DNA of 64,000 bases from JAPOXR01 sp963662395 (GTDB taxonomy: Bacteria; Pseudomonadota; Alphaproteobacteria; Rhodobacterales; Rhodobacteraceae), in NCBI GenBank assembly GCA_963662395.1, contig OY759511.1, forward strand, positions 1,054,001 to 1,118,000, written 5' to 3'. How positions within the stretch are numbered: position 1 is the stretch's first letter; every line of letters starts with the position of its first letter. The notes beneath the pieces are model-generated. The model saw only the letters and a list, made by a program, of their open reading frames with translations, was not told the origin of the DNA and made no database searches. Made by a program: the position numbers and the translations under genes. Below are positions 45,647 to 54,490 of the stretch, in pieces.

Positions 45647-46618
45647 TCAACCTCGACCAGCCCCCGTTGTTTCCGGGGATTCAACTCCAAGCCGAAGCAG
45701 CTCCCATTCTAGTTCAATTCCGGAGTTTTCCAAGACCCTTGCGCGCACGGCGTCGCCGAGTTGTTCGATTTCTGTTGCAGTCGCGCCACCCAGGTTGACC
45801 AGGAAATTCGGATGTTTCGGGGAGACGCAGGCATTTCCATTCCTTGCCCCCCGCATTCCGGCCGCATCGATCAGCTTCCACGCCTTCATGTCATGATCGA
45901 CATCCCCGGGGCCGGTCGACGATCTTCCGGACGGGTTCCTGAATGTCGAGCCGGCGGTCATGATCCGGGTGGGCTGCGTGTCGTTCCGGTGCGATATCTG
46001 CTCGGCCATTTTCCCGGACAGGCTGTCGGGGCAGTCCCGGGGGCCGCTCAGCACCGCCTCGAGAATGATGCATCCGGCCGGGAGATTGCTGGTTCGGTAA
46101 CCGAATCCGATCTCCCGGTTCTGCAGGGTCCTGATCTGGCCCTCCCCGGTCATCACCGTGACCTCGTGGCAGATATCTGCCATGTAGCGCCCGTAACATC
46201 CCGAATTCATGCGCACCGCGCCACCGACCGTGCCGGGGATGGTGCGTAGAAAGGTCAGGTCCAGACCTGCATCGGCAGCCTTGAGGGCGACCCTGGAATC
46301 AAGTGCGGCTGCTCCGGCCCGGACCCGCTCCCCGTCAATGCTGATCGCGCCGAACTCCCGGCCCAGCCGGATCACCACCCCCGGAATTCCCCCATCACGC
46401 ACGATCAGGTTGGAGCCGACGCCAAGGACAAGGATGTCGGCATCCCGGCCCGGCCCGGCAAGGAATCTGGCCAAATCCTCGCGGTCCCGGGGCCGAAGGA
46501 ACCATTCTGCCGGACCTCCCACACGCAGCCAGGTCAGGTCGGCCAGTTCTCGACCAGCGATCAGGCGCCCTTCATATCGGGAAAGCCACTTCCCGATACC
46601 ACTGGCCCGGTCATTCAC
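45647..46618 (-). CDS. murB: UDP-N-acetylmuramate dehydrogenase
   Basis: A 323-residue FAD enzyme that reduces UDP-GlcNAc-enolpyruvate to UDP-MurNAc with NADPH. Features are ADLTWLRVGGPAEWFLRP, LGVGSNLIVRDGGIPGVVI, the FAD loop TIPGTVGGAVRMNSGCYG, FGYRTSNLP, and the C-terminal AGSTFRNPSG with LIDAAGMRG, SPKHPNFLVNLGGATA. This is the type-I arrangement for the substrate loop. The start is GTG at 46618, overlapping the murC stop by 8 bases with AGGAGG immediately before it, leaving almost no spacer. The open frame runs on to 47050 but that part is antisense noise over murC. Confidence 0.93.
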   Translation of the reverse strand: MNDRASGIGKWLSRYEGRLIAGRELADLTWLRVGGPAEWFLRPRDREDLARFLAGPGRDADILVLGVGSNLIVRDGGIPGVVIRLGREFGAISIDGERVRAGAAALDSRVALKAADAGLDLTFLRTIPGTVGGAVRMNSGCYGRYMADICHEVTVMTGEGQIRTLQNREIGFGYRTSNLPAGCIILEAVLSGPRDCPDSLSGKMAEQISHRNDTQPTRIMTAGSTFRNPSGRSSTGPGDVDHDMKAWKLIDAAGMRGARNGNACVSPKHPNFLVNLGGATATEIEQLGDAVRARVLENSGIELEWELLRLGVESPETTGAGRG

Positions 46619-48035
46619 CCTCCTGCTCCGACCCGCCTGCCGCCTCCAGCCGGCCCGGAAGCTCCTGTGCCCAGCTGCTGATGGAGCCGGCTCCCATGCA
46701 CAGAACCAGGTCACCCGCCCTGGCAATCTCCTGGACCAGCGACAGGAGATCATCGGGTCCCGACAGGGCGTGCGAATGCCGGTGGCCAAACCGCGCCAGC
46801 GCCTCGACCAGCGCGTCACGATCGATTCCGGGAATCGGATCTTCGCCGGCAGCATAGACATCGGCAATCCCGACGATATCCGCTTCCTTGAAGCAGGTGC
46901 AGAATTCCTCGAACAGGTTCGAGAGCCGCGAGTACCGGTGCGGCTGATGGATCGCCAGCACCCGGCCACTGGTAACCTGGCGGGCTGCCCTGATCGCCGC
47001 TTCGATTTCGACCGGGTGATGGGCGTAATCATCGACGATGACGATGTCATTCACCTTGCCGGTGGTGGTAAATCGTCGGCCGACGCCGGAAAACGAGGCC
47101 AGACCGGCCCTGATCTCCGGCAATTCCATTCCCAGCCCGCGCCCGACGGCGATCGCAGCCAGCGCGTTCAACACGTTGTGTTCACCGGGAATTGACAGGC
47201 GGCAATCCTCCAGCCTGGATTTCTCGGCCCGGAAAACCACGTCGAATCTCACCTCGCCACTTCCATGTCGCAGATCAACCGCCGTCACATCGGCCTGCGC
47301 ATTGAAACCGTAGGTGACGATCCGGCGGTCGGTGGTCCGTCCCACCAGCATCTGCACCTCGGGGTGATCGGTGCAGCAGACCGCGAATCCGTAGAACGGC
47401 ACATTGGTCAGGAACGAGGAAAAAGCATTCCTGAGCCCGTCGAAATTGCCGTAATGGTCAAGATGTTCCGGGTCGATATTGGTTACCACGGCCACCGTCG
47501 CCGGAAGTTTGACGAAGGTGCCGTCGCTTTCATCGGCCTCGACGACCATCCAGTCCCCCGAACCGGGCCGTGCGTTCGATTCATAGGCCTTGATGATTCC
47601 GCCATTGACCACGGTCGGATCATAGCCGCCATGATCAAGCAGGGTAGCAACCAGCGTGGTGGTGGTGGTCTTGCCATGAGTACCGGCTACCGCCACGTTC
47701 GACTTCAGCCGCATCAACTCGGCAAGCATCTCCGCCCGCCTCACCACCGGCAGCCCCAGGCGGCGGGCCCTGACGAATTCGGGATTGGTGTCCCTGATGG
47801 CGGAAGACAGGACCACGACATCGGACCCGGTGACATTGGCTGCATCCTGGCCGATGAAAATCCGTGCGCCCAGCCTCGACAACCTCCTGGTAATCCTGGT
47901 TTCGGCAAGATCGGAACCCTGAACCCGGTATCCATGGTTTATCAGCACCTCGGCAATGCCCGACATGCCGATGCCGCCGATGCCGATGAAGTGCACCGGG
48001 CCGAGTTGCAATGGAAGTCGGGTCGACCTGTTCAC
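46611..48035 (-). CDS. murC: UDP-N-acetylmuramate--L-alanine ligase
   Basis: A 474-residue Mur ligase that adds L-Ala to UDP-MurNAc. The N-terminal Rossmann-like start is HFIGIGGIGMSGIAEVLINH. The ATP loop is AGTHGKTTTTTLVATLL, the lysine/metal region EADESDGTFVKLPATVAVVT-like (EADESDGTF), the central motif NIDPEHLDHYG, and the C-terminal IVDDYAHHPVEI with HQPHRYSRLSNLFEEF. Length is standard. It overlaps murG upstream by 4 bases and murB downstream by 8 bases, so the three are translationally linked. Confidence 0.95.
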   Translation of the reverse strand: MNRSTRLPLQLGPVHFIGIGGIGMSGIAEVLINHGYRVQGSDLAETRITRRLSRLGARIFIGQDAANVTGSDVVVLSSAIRDTNPEFVRARRLGLPVVRRAEMLAELMRLKSNVAVAGTHGKTTTTTLVATLLDHGGYDPTVVNGGIIKAYESNARPGSGDWMVVEADESDGTFVKLPATVAVVTNIDPEHLDHYGNFDGLRNAFSSFLTNVPFYGFAVCCTDHPEVQMLVGRTTDRRIVTYGFNAQADVTAVDLRHGSGEVRFDVVFRAEKSRLEDCRLSIPGEHNVLNALAAIAVGRGLGMELPEIRAGLASFSGVGRRFTTTGKVNDIVIVDDYAHHPVEIEAAIRAARQVTSGRVLAIHQPHRYSRLSNLFEEFCTCFKEADIVGIADVYAAGEDPIPGIDRDALVEALARFGHRHSHALSGPDDLLSLVQEIARAGDLVLCMGAGSISSWAQELPGRLEAAGGSEQEGE

Positions 48036-49141
48036 GCCCGATCTCCCTGTCGTGCCAGCTTACCGACCAGATCTGCCAGCTTGGTGGTTGCATCGGGATG
48101 TGCTGCCTTCCGGGCAGCACCGGCCATTCCCGTCGCCCTGGCCGGGTCAGACAGTATCCCGGCGATCGAGCTGGCCAGCAATTCGGCAGAAACCCCGCCT
48201 TCGGTCACCTGCACCGCGGCACCGGCATCCACCAACCCTGCAGCATTGGCGCTCTGGTGGTCATTTGCCGCGGCGGCAAAGGGTATAAGTATCGACGGCC
48301 TGCCGATGGATGCGATCTCGGCAACTGCCGACGCGCCGGCCCTGGAAATGATCAGCTGCGACGCCGCGATCCGCTCGGGCACATCGTCGAAGAACGGACG
48401 AACCTCGCAGGAAATTCCCGCCTCCCGGTAATACCGCTCGACTGTCGATTGCTGGCATCTGCCAACCTGCTGGCAGACATGGATGCGCCCGGCCAGCGAT
48501 CCGGGCAGCCGTGACAGGGCCGCCGGTACATATGAATCGAGAATCCGTGCGCCCTGGCTTCCACCCAGCACCAGGAGCCTGATCGGACCGTCCGATGGCC
48601 AGGCAAAGGGTGACTCCGACCTGGCAATGACATCGGCCCGAACCGGATTGCCGGTGCCAATCGACACCACGCCCTTCGGCAGGTCGGTGGCCACCGCTCC
48701 GCAGGCCACGACATCGACCCGCCGGGCGAGCAGGCGGTTTGCCTTGCCGAGAATTCCGTTCTGTTCGTGAATCAGGCGCGGCACCCCGGACAGCCATGCC
48801 GCAATCATCGGCGGAAATGCCGGGTAGCCACCAAAGCCGGCCATCACCGAGGGGCCCAGGCGCCTCACCGCCATCCACGAGGTGAGGATCCCGGTCGCAA
48901 TCATGAACGGGGAAGCAATCCTCGACACCGCGCCACCCCTGGCATAGGTGGCAGACGGTATCCTGCGAATGTGGATATTCCTGGGGAATCCGCCGACAAA
49001 ACGCATGCCGCGCCGGTCAGTCCACAATTCGACACCCCAGCCCCGGTCCAGCATCTCCTCGCCAAGGGCCTGGGCCGGAAAGATGTGGCCCCCGGTACCT
49101 CCGGCAGCCATGATCAGCAATCTCGATTTTTCTGGAGACAT
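48032..49141 (-). CDS. murG: Lipid II synthase MurG
   Basis: A 369-residue GT-B glycosyltransferase (GT28) that adds GlcNAc to lipid I on the inner face of the membrane. The first glycine loop is AAGGTGGHIFPAQALGEEM; further features are GFGGYPAFPPMIAAWLSGV, IHEQNGILGKANRLLA, the second loop LGGSQGARILDSYVPAAL and the UDP-GlcNAc site SRAGASAVAEIASIGRPSIL followed by PFAAAANDHQSANA. I prefer ATG 49141, with GAGGTG about ten bases upstream; ATG 49150 is in frame but has almost no spacer. It sits between ftsW and murC. Confidence 0.95.
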   Translation of the reverse strand: MSPEKSRLLIMAAGGTGGHIFPAQALGEEMLDRGWGVELWTDRRGMRFVGGFPRNIHIRRIPSATYARGGAVSRIASPFMIATGILTSWMAVRRLGPSVMAGFGGYPAFPPMIAAWLSGVPRLIHEQNGILGKANRLLARRVDVVACGAVATDLPKGVVSIGTGNPVRADVIARSESPFAWPSDGPIRLLVLGGSQGARILDSYVPAALSRLPGSLAGRIHVCQQVGRCQQSTVERYYREAGISCEVRPFFDDVPERIAASQLIISRAGASAVAEIASIGRPSILIPFAAAANDHQSANAAGLVDAGAAVQVTEGGVSAELLASSIAGILSDPARATGMAGAARKAAHPDATTKLADLVGKLARQGDRA

Positions 49142-49150
49142 GGTCGGCAT

Positions 49151-50320
49151 TCACCTCGGGGACCAGTAACCTCCGGACTCCTCCTGCACATCGGCGTGTT
49201 CCTTTCTGGTCAGTGCCAGAAGGATTCCAAGCATGATCCCCACCGAGATCACCGAAGATCCACCATATGACACGAAAGGCAGGGTCAGCCCCTTGGCCGG
49301 CAACACGCCGATCGAGACACCGATATTGATGAAGGCCTGTGATCCGAACAGCATCGCCAGGCCCGTTCCGGCCAAGCGCTTGAACACGCTCGACTCGCTC
49401 GACAATACCCACAGCGACCGGACCGACACGAAGGCAAACAGGAAGACGACCAGCAATACCAGGATCAACCCGTACTCCTCGGCTCCTACCGAAATGATGA
49501 AATCCGTATGTGCGTCCGGCAGCAGGTACTTGATTGACCCCTCGGCAACGCCGGACCCGAACAACCCGCCCTTCTGAACGGCGGAAATCGAGTATTCGAG
49601 CTGCGAAAACGGATCAACGGTACCGGCGGCAAACGCGTCGATCCTCCCGGCAAAATGTTCCGACCAGTAATAGGCGGCCAGGCCGGCCAGCACGAGCAGT
49701 GCAGCGATACCCATCAACACCAGCACCGCGGCGCCCGAGGCGTAATACATGACAACCCAGGAAAACAGCACCAGCGCCGCCTGGCCGAAATCGGGCTGCA
49801 TGGCCAGGGCGAGTGCCAGCATGGTGGCGATGGCGGCGGAAATCACGATGCCGGGGGGGCCGCCACGATGAAGCGACCCGGACATGAACCAGGCGGCAAC
49901 GACGATGAATCCCGGTTTCACGAACTCCGATGGCTGCACCGAACCAAATCCCAGCGCAAACCACCTTACCGCTCCCTTGCCGAAATCGGTCCCGAAGAAT
50001 GGCAGGAGGAGAATGCCGATCACCGCAACGACAAACACGCCGAAGCCGAATCGCCGCACATACCTGATCGGCAGCGCTGATATCGTCACCATGATCACCA
50101 ACGCCGTTGCGCCGAACACGCTCTGCTTGATCACGTGGCTGAAGGTGCCGGCCCCGGTCCGCTCGGCGATGGCCGGGGAGGATGCCATCCCGAGCAGCAA
50201 CCCGATCAGGTACAGCCAGAACACCGCAATGAGAACGTAGTGATCAATGGTCTGGCTCCACCTGGACACTATGGGAACCGGTGGACGCGCCGGGCCGAAG
50301 CCATGAATCGCTTCAGTCAT
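49151..50320 (-). CDS. ftsW: Lipid II polymerase / SEDS protein FtsW
   Basis: A 389-residue SEDS glycosyltransferase with about ten membrane helices. It polymerises lipid II at the septum together with FtsI. Typical segments are the first helix HYVLIAVFWLYLIGLLLGMA, RWFALGFGSVQPSEFVKPGF, QPDFGQAALVLFSWVVM with the conserved Asp, LGYSxxAVxxGG-like QLEYSISAVQKGGLFGSGV, PDAHTDFIISVGAEEYGLI, and GVLPAKGLTLPFVSYGGSSV. ATG 50320 gives a natural N-terminus; the open frame extends to 50536 but without family features. A 235-base gap, the longest within the cluster, separates it from murD and may contain an internal promoter (a TATACA-like sequence near 50400 on the minus strand). Confidence 0.93.
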   Translation of the reverse strand: MTEAIHGFGPARPPVPIVSRWSQTIDHYVLIAVFWLYLIGLLLGMASSPAIAERTGAGTFSHVIKQSVFGATALVIMVTISALPIRYVRRFGFGVFVVAVIGILLLPFFGTDFGKGAVRWFALGFGSVQPSEFVKPGFIVVAAWFMSGSLHRGGPPGIVISAAIATMLALALAMQPDFGQAALVLFSWVVMYYASGAAVLVLMGIAALLVLAGLAAYYWSEHFAGRIDAFAAGTVDPFSQLEYSISAVQKGGLFGSGVAEGSIKYLLPDAHTDFIISVGAEEYGLILVLLVVFLFAFVSVRSLWVLSSESSVFKRLAGTGLAMLFGSQAFINIGVSIGVLPAKGLTLPFVSYGGSSVISVGIMLGILLALTRKEHADVQEESGGYWSPR

Positions 50321-50555
50321 GCATCTGGCCTGTATCTGCTCGAATTCTCGACTCTTCCGGTCGACTGAAGGCAAAAAATACACCATCAGCGCAAATTGTA
50401 TAGCAGGAAAGTTGAAGGCATGCGTCCAGGCGCATGATGGCGGCTGAGCCTGAAGTGGAGCGGCGGGGGGCTGGCAACACGCGCCCGGGCAGGCAATGGC
50501 AGCACGGACGGGCCGGGATTCCACGGGCCCGGACATGCATCCGCAGGTGGAAATC

Positions 50556-51959
50556 CTACGGCGCCGCGCCCTTCCATGGCGACAATTCCGTGAGCAGTCT
50601 CATGAAATGGGCGCCGCGGGCCTCGAAATCGGCATATTGGTCGAAACTGGCGGCGGCCGGCGACAGGAGGATGGTATCACCAGGGGCCGAGTCACTGATT
50701 GCCGCCCGGACCGCACTCTCCAGGTCACCGCTGATCACATGGTCCAGCCCCCGCAACTGCATGGCAAATTCCGGGGCCGAAGCACCGATCAGATACGCTT
50801 TTTCGACATTGGCAAGCGATTTCGTGCCAACCAGTGCCGACACGCCGCCATCCTTGGCCTGTCCACCGGCGAGCCATCGAATGCGGCGGAAGGAGCTCAA
50901 TGCCATCGCCACGCTTTCGCAGTTGGTGGCCTTCGAGTCATTGACCCAGAGAACTCCCCCGAATTCGCCCAGCACCTGCATCCTGTGAGGCAATCCGGGG
51001 AAGGTCTTCAGTGCAGGCTCCGGATCATCGATCGTCACCCCCAGCCCCTGGCAGGCGAGACAGGCGGCGGCGGAGTTCTGCGCGTTGTGCCGGCCCTGCA
51101 GATTCGGGCAGCCTTCAAGTTGCGTGGTCCGTACCCTGGCACCCTGCAAATATTCGGCAAAGGAGCACTCGCCGATGACCGCATGGCGTCCGGCCCCGTG
51201 CGGCAGCGACGAGGAGAGGCTGATGATGTCGCAGGCTCCGGCCCGGCTGCCGACCCATGATGCCAGGTAGCTGCCCTCCTTCTCGTCGGTTCCGATCACC
51301 GCGGTGGCGAGGCTCCGCGTGTCGAACAATCGCTGCTTGGCGGCAAAATAGCCGCCAACCCCGCCATGGCGATCGATATGGTCCGGGGAGAAGTTCAGGA
51401 AGACTGCAACATCCGGCTTGAGCCGGTGGGCGAGATCGGCCTGATAGGAAGAGATCTCCAGCACCACGAAATCGCTTCCGGATTCCATTTCCAGGACCGG
51501 CTTGCCGATATTGCCGGCCAGCTCGGCCGTGGCGCCGGTCGACAGCAGCAGGTGGTGAATGAGTGCCGAGGTGGTCGACTTCCCGTTCGAGCCGGTCACC
51601 GCGACGATACCCGGTTTCGGCCGGGGCTGCCCCTCACCCATTGAGGAAAAGAACAGTCCGATATCATTGGTGAGGTTCAGCCCGGCGGCAAGCGCCAGCG
51701 CAACTGTCCTGCCCGGCCCCGGGTAGAGAACCGGCACGCCGGGGGACACCACCAATGTGTGGAACTGGTCGAGATTGCCGCTCTCCGGGCAGGTCAGACC
51801 GATCCCGTCCTGTTCGGCCTGCCGGCGTGCCTCCGCATCGTCATCCCATCCGGAGGCAAATGCACCGCTCTCCTGAAGGGCCGTGATCGTGGCCCGTCCG
51901 GACCGCCCCAGCCCGAGCACCAGATATCGCCGGCCGGAGACACCATCGAGGCGCAGCAT
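50556..51959 (-). CDS. murD: UDP-N-acetylmuramoyl-L-alanine--D-glutamate ligase
   Basis: A 467-residue Mur ligase adding D-Glu. Seen are RYLVLGLGRSGRATITAL at the N-terminus, VVSPGVP, the ATP loop VTGSNGKSTTSALIHHLLL, FVVLEISSYQADL with the Glu metal ligand, LNFSPDHIDRHGG, and the C-terminal DSKATNCESVAMAL, GGQAKDGGVSALV and LLSPAAASFDQYADFEARG. These are all standard for MurD. It follows mraY by 6 bases. Length is slightly above the usual 440-460 residues but without any odd insertion that stands out. Confidence 0.95.
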   Translation of the reverse strand: MLRLDGVSGRRYLVLGLGRSGRATITALQESGAFASGWDDDAEARRQAEQDGIGLTCPESGNLDQFHTLVVSPGVPVLYPGPGRTVALALAAGLNLTNDIGLFFSSMGEGQPRPKPGIVAVTGSNGKSTTSALIHHLLLSTGATAELAGNIGKPVLEMESGSDFVVLEISSYQADLAHRLKPDVAVFLNFSPDHIDRHGGVGGYFAAKQRLFDTRSLATAVIGTDEKEGSYLASWVGSRAGACDIISLSSSLPHGAGRHAVIGECSFAEYLQGARVRTTQLEGCPNLQGRHNAQNSAAACLACQGLGVTIDDPEPALKTFPGLPHRMQVLGEFGGVLWVNDSKATNCESVAMALSSFRRIRWLAGGQAKDGGVSALVGTKSLANVEKAYLIGASAPEFAMQLRGLDHVISGDLESAVRAAISDSAPGDTILLSPAAASFDQYADFEARGAHFMRLLTELSPWKGAAP

Positions 51960-51965
51960 GGCCGT

Positions 51966-53051
51966 CTACCTCACCTTGAGAGTTGCCAGGCCCACCAGGG
52001 CGAGAATGAGCGCAATGATCCAGAACCTGATGACGATCTGCGCCTCCGGCCAACCGCGTTTTTCGAAATGATGGTGGATCGGTGCCATCAGGAACACCCG
52101 CTTGCCGGTGGCCTTGAAATACAACACCTGGATGATCACGCTGAGTGCCTCGACGACAAACAGCCCGCCGATGATTGCCAGCACGATCTCGTGCTTGGTG
52201 GCAACGGCAATGGCGCCCACCGCGCCTCCCAGTGCCAGCGAACCGGTATCGCCCATGAAGACCGCTGCCGGCGGGGCGTTGTACCATAGGAAACCGAGGC
52301 CACCTCCGATCAGCCCGGCAGCAAAGACCAGCAATTCTCCGGTCCCCGGAACATAATGCACATCCAGGTATTCGGTGAAATCGATCCGCCCGACCGCATA
52401 GGCAATGACTCCCAGGGCGGCGGCGGTGATCATGACCGGCATGATGGCCAGCCCGTCAAGCCCGTCGGTCAGGTTGACGGCATTGGCCGATCCAACGATG
52501 ACAAACACGGCAAAGGGCAGGAAGAACAATCCCAGGTCGACCAGGATATCCTTGAAGACCGGAAATGCCACCGCGCCGGCAAGCGGTTCCGGATGGATCT
52601 GCATGGCGGCGATGCTGGCCAGCAGGGCGATGATCAACCCGGCGGCAAACCTGATGCGCCCCGGAACTCCCTTGACCGAGTTTGACGACACCTTGCGGTA
52701 ATCATCGATCATCCCGACGGTGCCGAAGCCGATGGTGACAAACAGCACCAGCCAGATATAGGGATTGTCCAGCCTCGCCCACAGCAGCGTCGAGAGAAGC
52801 AGTGCTCCGAGAATGAGCACCCCGCCCATGGTCGGGGTGCCGGCCTTGACCAGCTTGTGTGATTCCGGGCCGTCCTCGCGGATGGGCTGGCCATTCTTCT
52901 GTCTCTCCCGAAGCCAGTTGATGAGCGGGCGACCGAATATGAACCCGATCAGCAGGGCGGTGACCAGGGCGCCACTGGCTCGAAAGGTGATGTAGCGAAA
53001 GAGATTGAAGAAGTCGCCGCCATCGGAAAATCCACTCAGATAATGCAACAT
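51966..53051 (-). CDS. mraY: Phospho-N-acetylmuramoyl-pentapeptide transferase
   Basis: A 361-residue integral membrane enzyme with about ten helices that forms lipid I from UDP-MurNAc-pentapeptide and undecaprenyl phosphate. The catalytic and metal motifs are all visible: KAGTPTMGGVLIL, GMIDDYRKVSS (Asp-Asp), AVNLTDGLDGLAI, FMGDTGSLALGG and the cytoplasmic APIHHHFEKRGWPE loop. Its start overlaps the stop of murF by a single base. Length is standard for the family. Confidence 0.96.
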   Translation of the reverse strand: MLHYLSGFSDGGDFFNLFRYITFRASGALVTALLIGFIFGRPLINWLRERQKNGQPIREDGPESHKLVKAGTPTMGGVLILGALLLSTLLWARLDNPYIWLVLFVTIGFGTVGMIDDYRKVSSNSVKGVPGRIRFAAGLIIALLASIAAMQIHPEPLAGAVAFPVFKDILVDLGLFFLPFAVFVIVGSANAVNLTDGLDGLAIMPVMITAAALGVIAYAVGRIDFTEYLDVHYVPGTGELLVFAAGLIGGGLGFLWYNAPPAAVFMGDTGSLALGGAVGAIAVATKHEIVLAIIGGLFVVEALSVIIQVLYFKATGKRVFLMAPIHHHFEKRGWPEAQIVIRFWIIALILALVGLATLKVR

Positions 53052-54490
53052 TACTGCATGCCCTGCCCTGTTACCGGCCTGACCTCACCGAGTCTTCGGA
53101 TTGCGTCGGCCACCACTGATACTCTCGATCCCTTCGATCCCTTGACCAGGACGACATCACCCGGAGCGACCAGTTCGTGCGCCCGCCTGCCCAGGGTCTC
53201 GGGCTGCTGTGACCATCTGCCGCGTTTCCCCGCCGGCAGGGCATCATGCAGGGATTGCATGAGATCTCCCGAACAATGAATGATGTCGATATCCCCGATC
53301 GAATCATGGTTGGCGATTTCGGCGTGGAAGTCGCCTGCCCGCTCGCCAAGTTCAAGCATGTCGCCAAGTATGGCCACCCGCCTGCCGCTGGCTCTGCCGG
53401 AAGCCGGTGCTGGCGGCGAATGGGCCAGCGACTCGAGTGCTGCCGACATCGAGACGGGATTGGCATTGTAGGCGTCGTCAACAAGTTCGACCACGTGTTC
53501 ACCATCTTCACCCAGCAGGATTCGGTAGCGCATTCCCCTGCCATCCGGAGGTATCCATGTCCCGAGTTCAAGGGCAGCCAGGACCGGATCAGCCCCGACC
53601 GCCTCGACTGCTGCCAGCACCCCGAGGGCATTTTCGGCGAAATGGCTGCCCCGGGCCGCCAGTTTCACCACCTGCCGGGATTCACCCCGTGCAACAAGCA
53701 GGATCGTCGAGGATTCGGCGACGGTGACATCGAGCAGTCTCCAGTCGGCATCGGGGTTGCGCCCGTAGCTGACCAGGCGGACACCCCGCTCGGCGGCAAT
53801 GCGCTGCACGATGCGCCAGGATGGAAAATCTCCGTTGACAATGGCCACTCCGCCCTTTCCCAGACCGGCAATGATATCCGCCTTCTCCTCGGCGATCTTC
53901 TCGACCGTGCCGAACGAGGCAAGATGAGCCGGACCGACCGCCGTCACCATGGCAACATCGGGGCGGGTCAACCTGGCCAGGGGGAGAATTTCGCCGGGAT
54001 TGCTCATTCCGATCTCGATGACTGCAAAACCTGCCTTGACCGGAATTCTTGCCAGGGTCAGCGGCACTCCCCAATGATTGTTGTAGCTGCCGACCGCGGC
54101 CGATGTCGCTCCCTGCCGCTCCAGCACATGGCGCAGCATTTCCTTGGTGGAGGTCTTGCCGACAGACCCGGTCACCGCGATGATCCTGGCACTGCATCGC
54201 CGCCTCCCGGCCTCCCCGAGACGGGTCAGGGCATCAAGCACATCCTCCACCATGAGCAGCGGTGCCTCCGCACCAACTCCCTCCGGCATCTTCGAGACGA
54301 CAGCTGCTGCTGCCCCCGCCCCCAGCGCGTCGCCGACAAAGTCATGACCATCCCGCCGGTCGGACAGGGCCAGGAACAGGTCACCGGCGGACAGCGCACG
54401 CGAGTCGATCGACACGCCGCCTGCTTCCCAGCGGCATGCAGATGTGCCGCCGGTCGCAATTTCAACCTCGGTTGAACTCCACAGACTCAC
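53051..54490 (-). CDS. murF: UDP-N-acetylmuramoyl-tripeptide--D-alanyl-D-alanine ligase
   Basis: A 479-residue Mur ligase that attaches D-Ala-D-Ala to complete the pentapeptide. Features are VSIDSRALSAGDLFLALSD, the ATP loop VTGSVGKTSTKEMLRHVL, NNHWGVPLTLARIP, FAVIEIGMSNPGEI, VGPAHLASFG and the C-terminal VDDAYNANPVSMSAALESL with LGDMLELGERAGDFHAEI. It overlaps murE by 4 bases at its start and touches mraY at its end. A Gly-Arg-Ala-Ser-Gly insertion near residue 370 is small. Nothing suggests loss of function. Confidence 0.95.
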   Translation of the reverse strand: MSLWSSTEVEIATGGTSACRWEAGGVSIDSRALSAGDLFLALSDRRDGHDFVGDALGAGAAAAVVSKMPEGVGAEAPLLMVEDVLDALTRLGEAGRRRCSARIIAVTGSVGKTSTKEMLRHVLERQGATSAAVGSYNNHWGVPLTLARIPVKAGFAVIEIGMSNPGEILPLARLTRPDVAMVTAVGPAHLASFGTVEKIAEEKADIIAGLGKGGVAIVNGDFPSWRIVQRIAAERGVRLVSYGRNPDADWRLLDVTVAESSTILLVARGESRQVVKLAARGSHFAENALGVLAAVEAVGADPVLAALELGTWIPPDGRGMRYRILLGEDGEHVVELVDDAYNANPVSMSAALESLAHSPPAPASGRASGRRVAILGDMLELGERAGDFHAEIANHDSIGDIDIIHCSGDLMQSLHDALPAGKRGRWSQQPETLGRRAHELVAPGDVVLVKGSKGSRVSVVADAIRRLGEVRPVTGQGMQ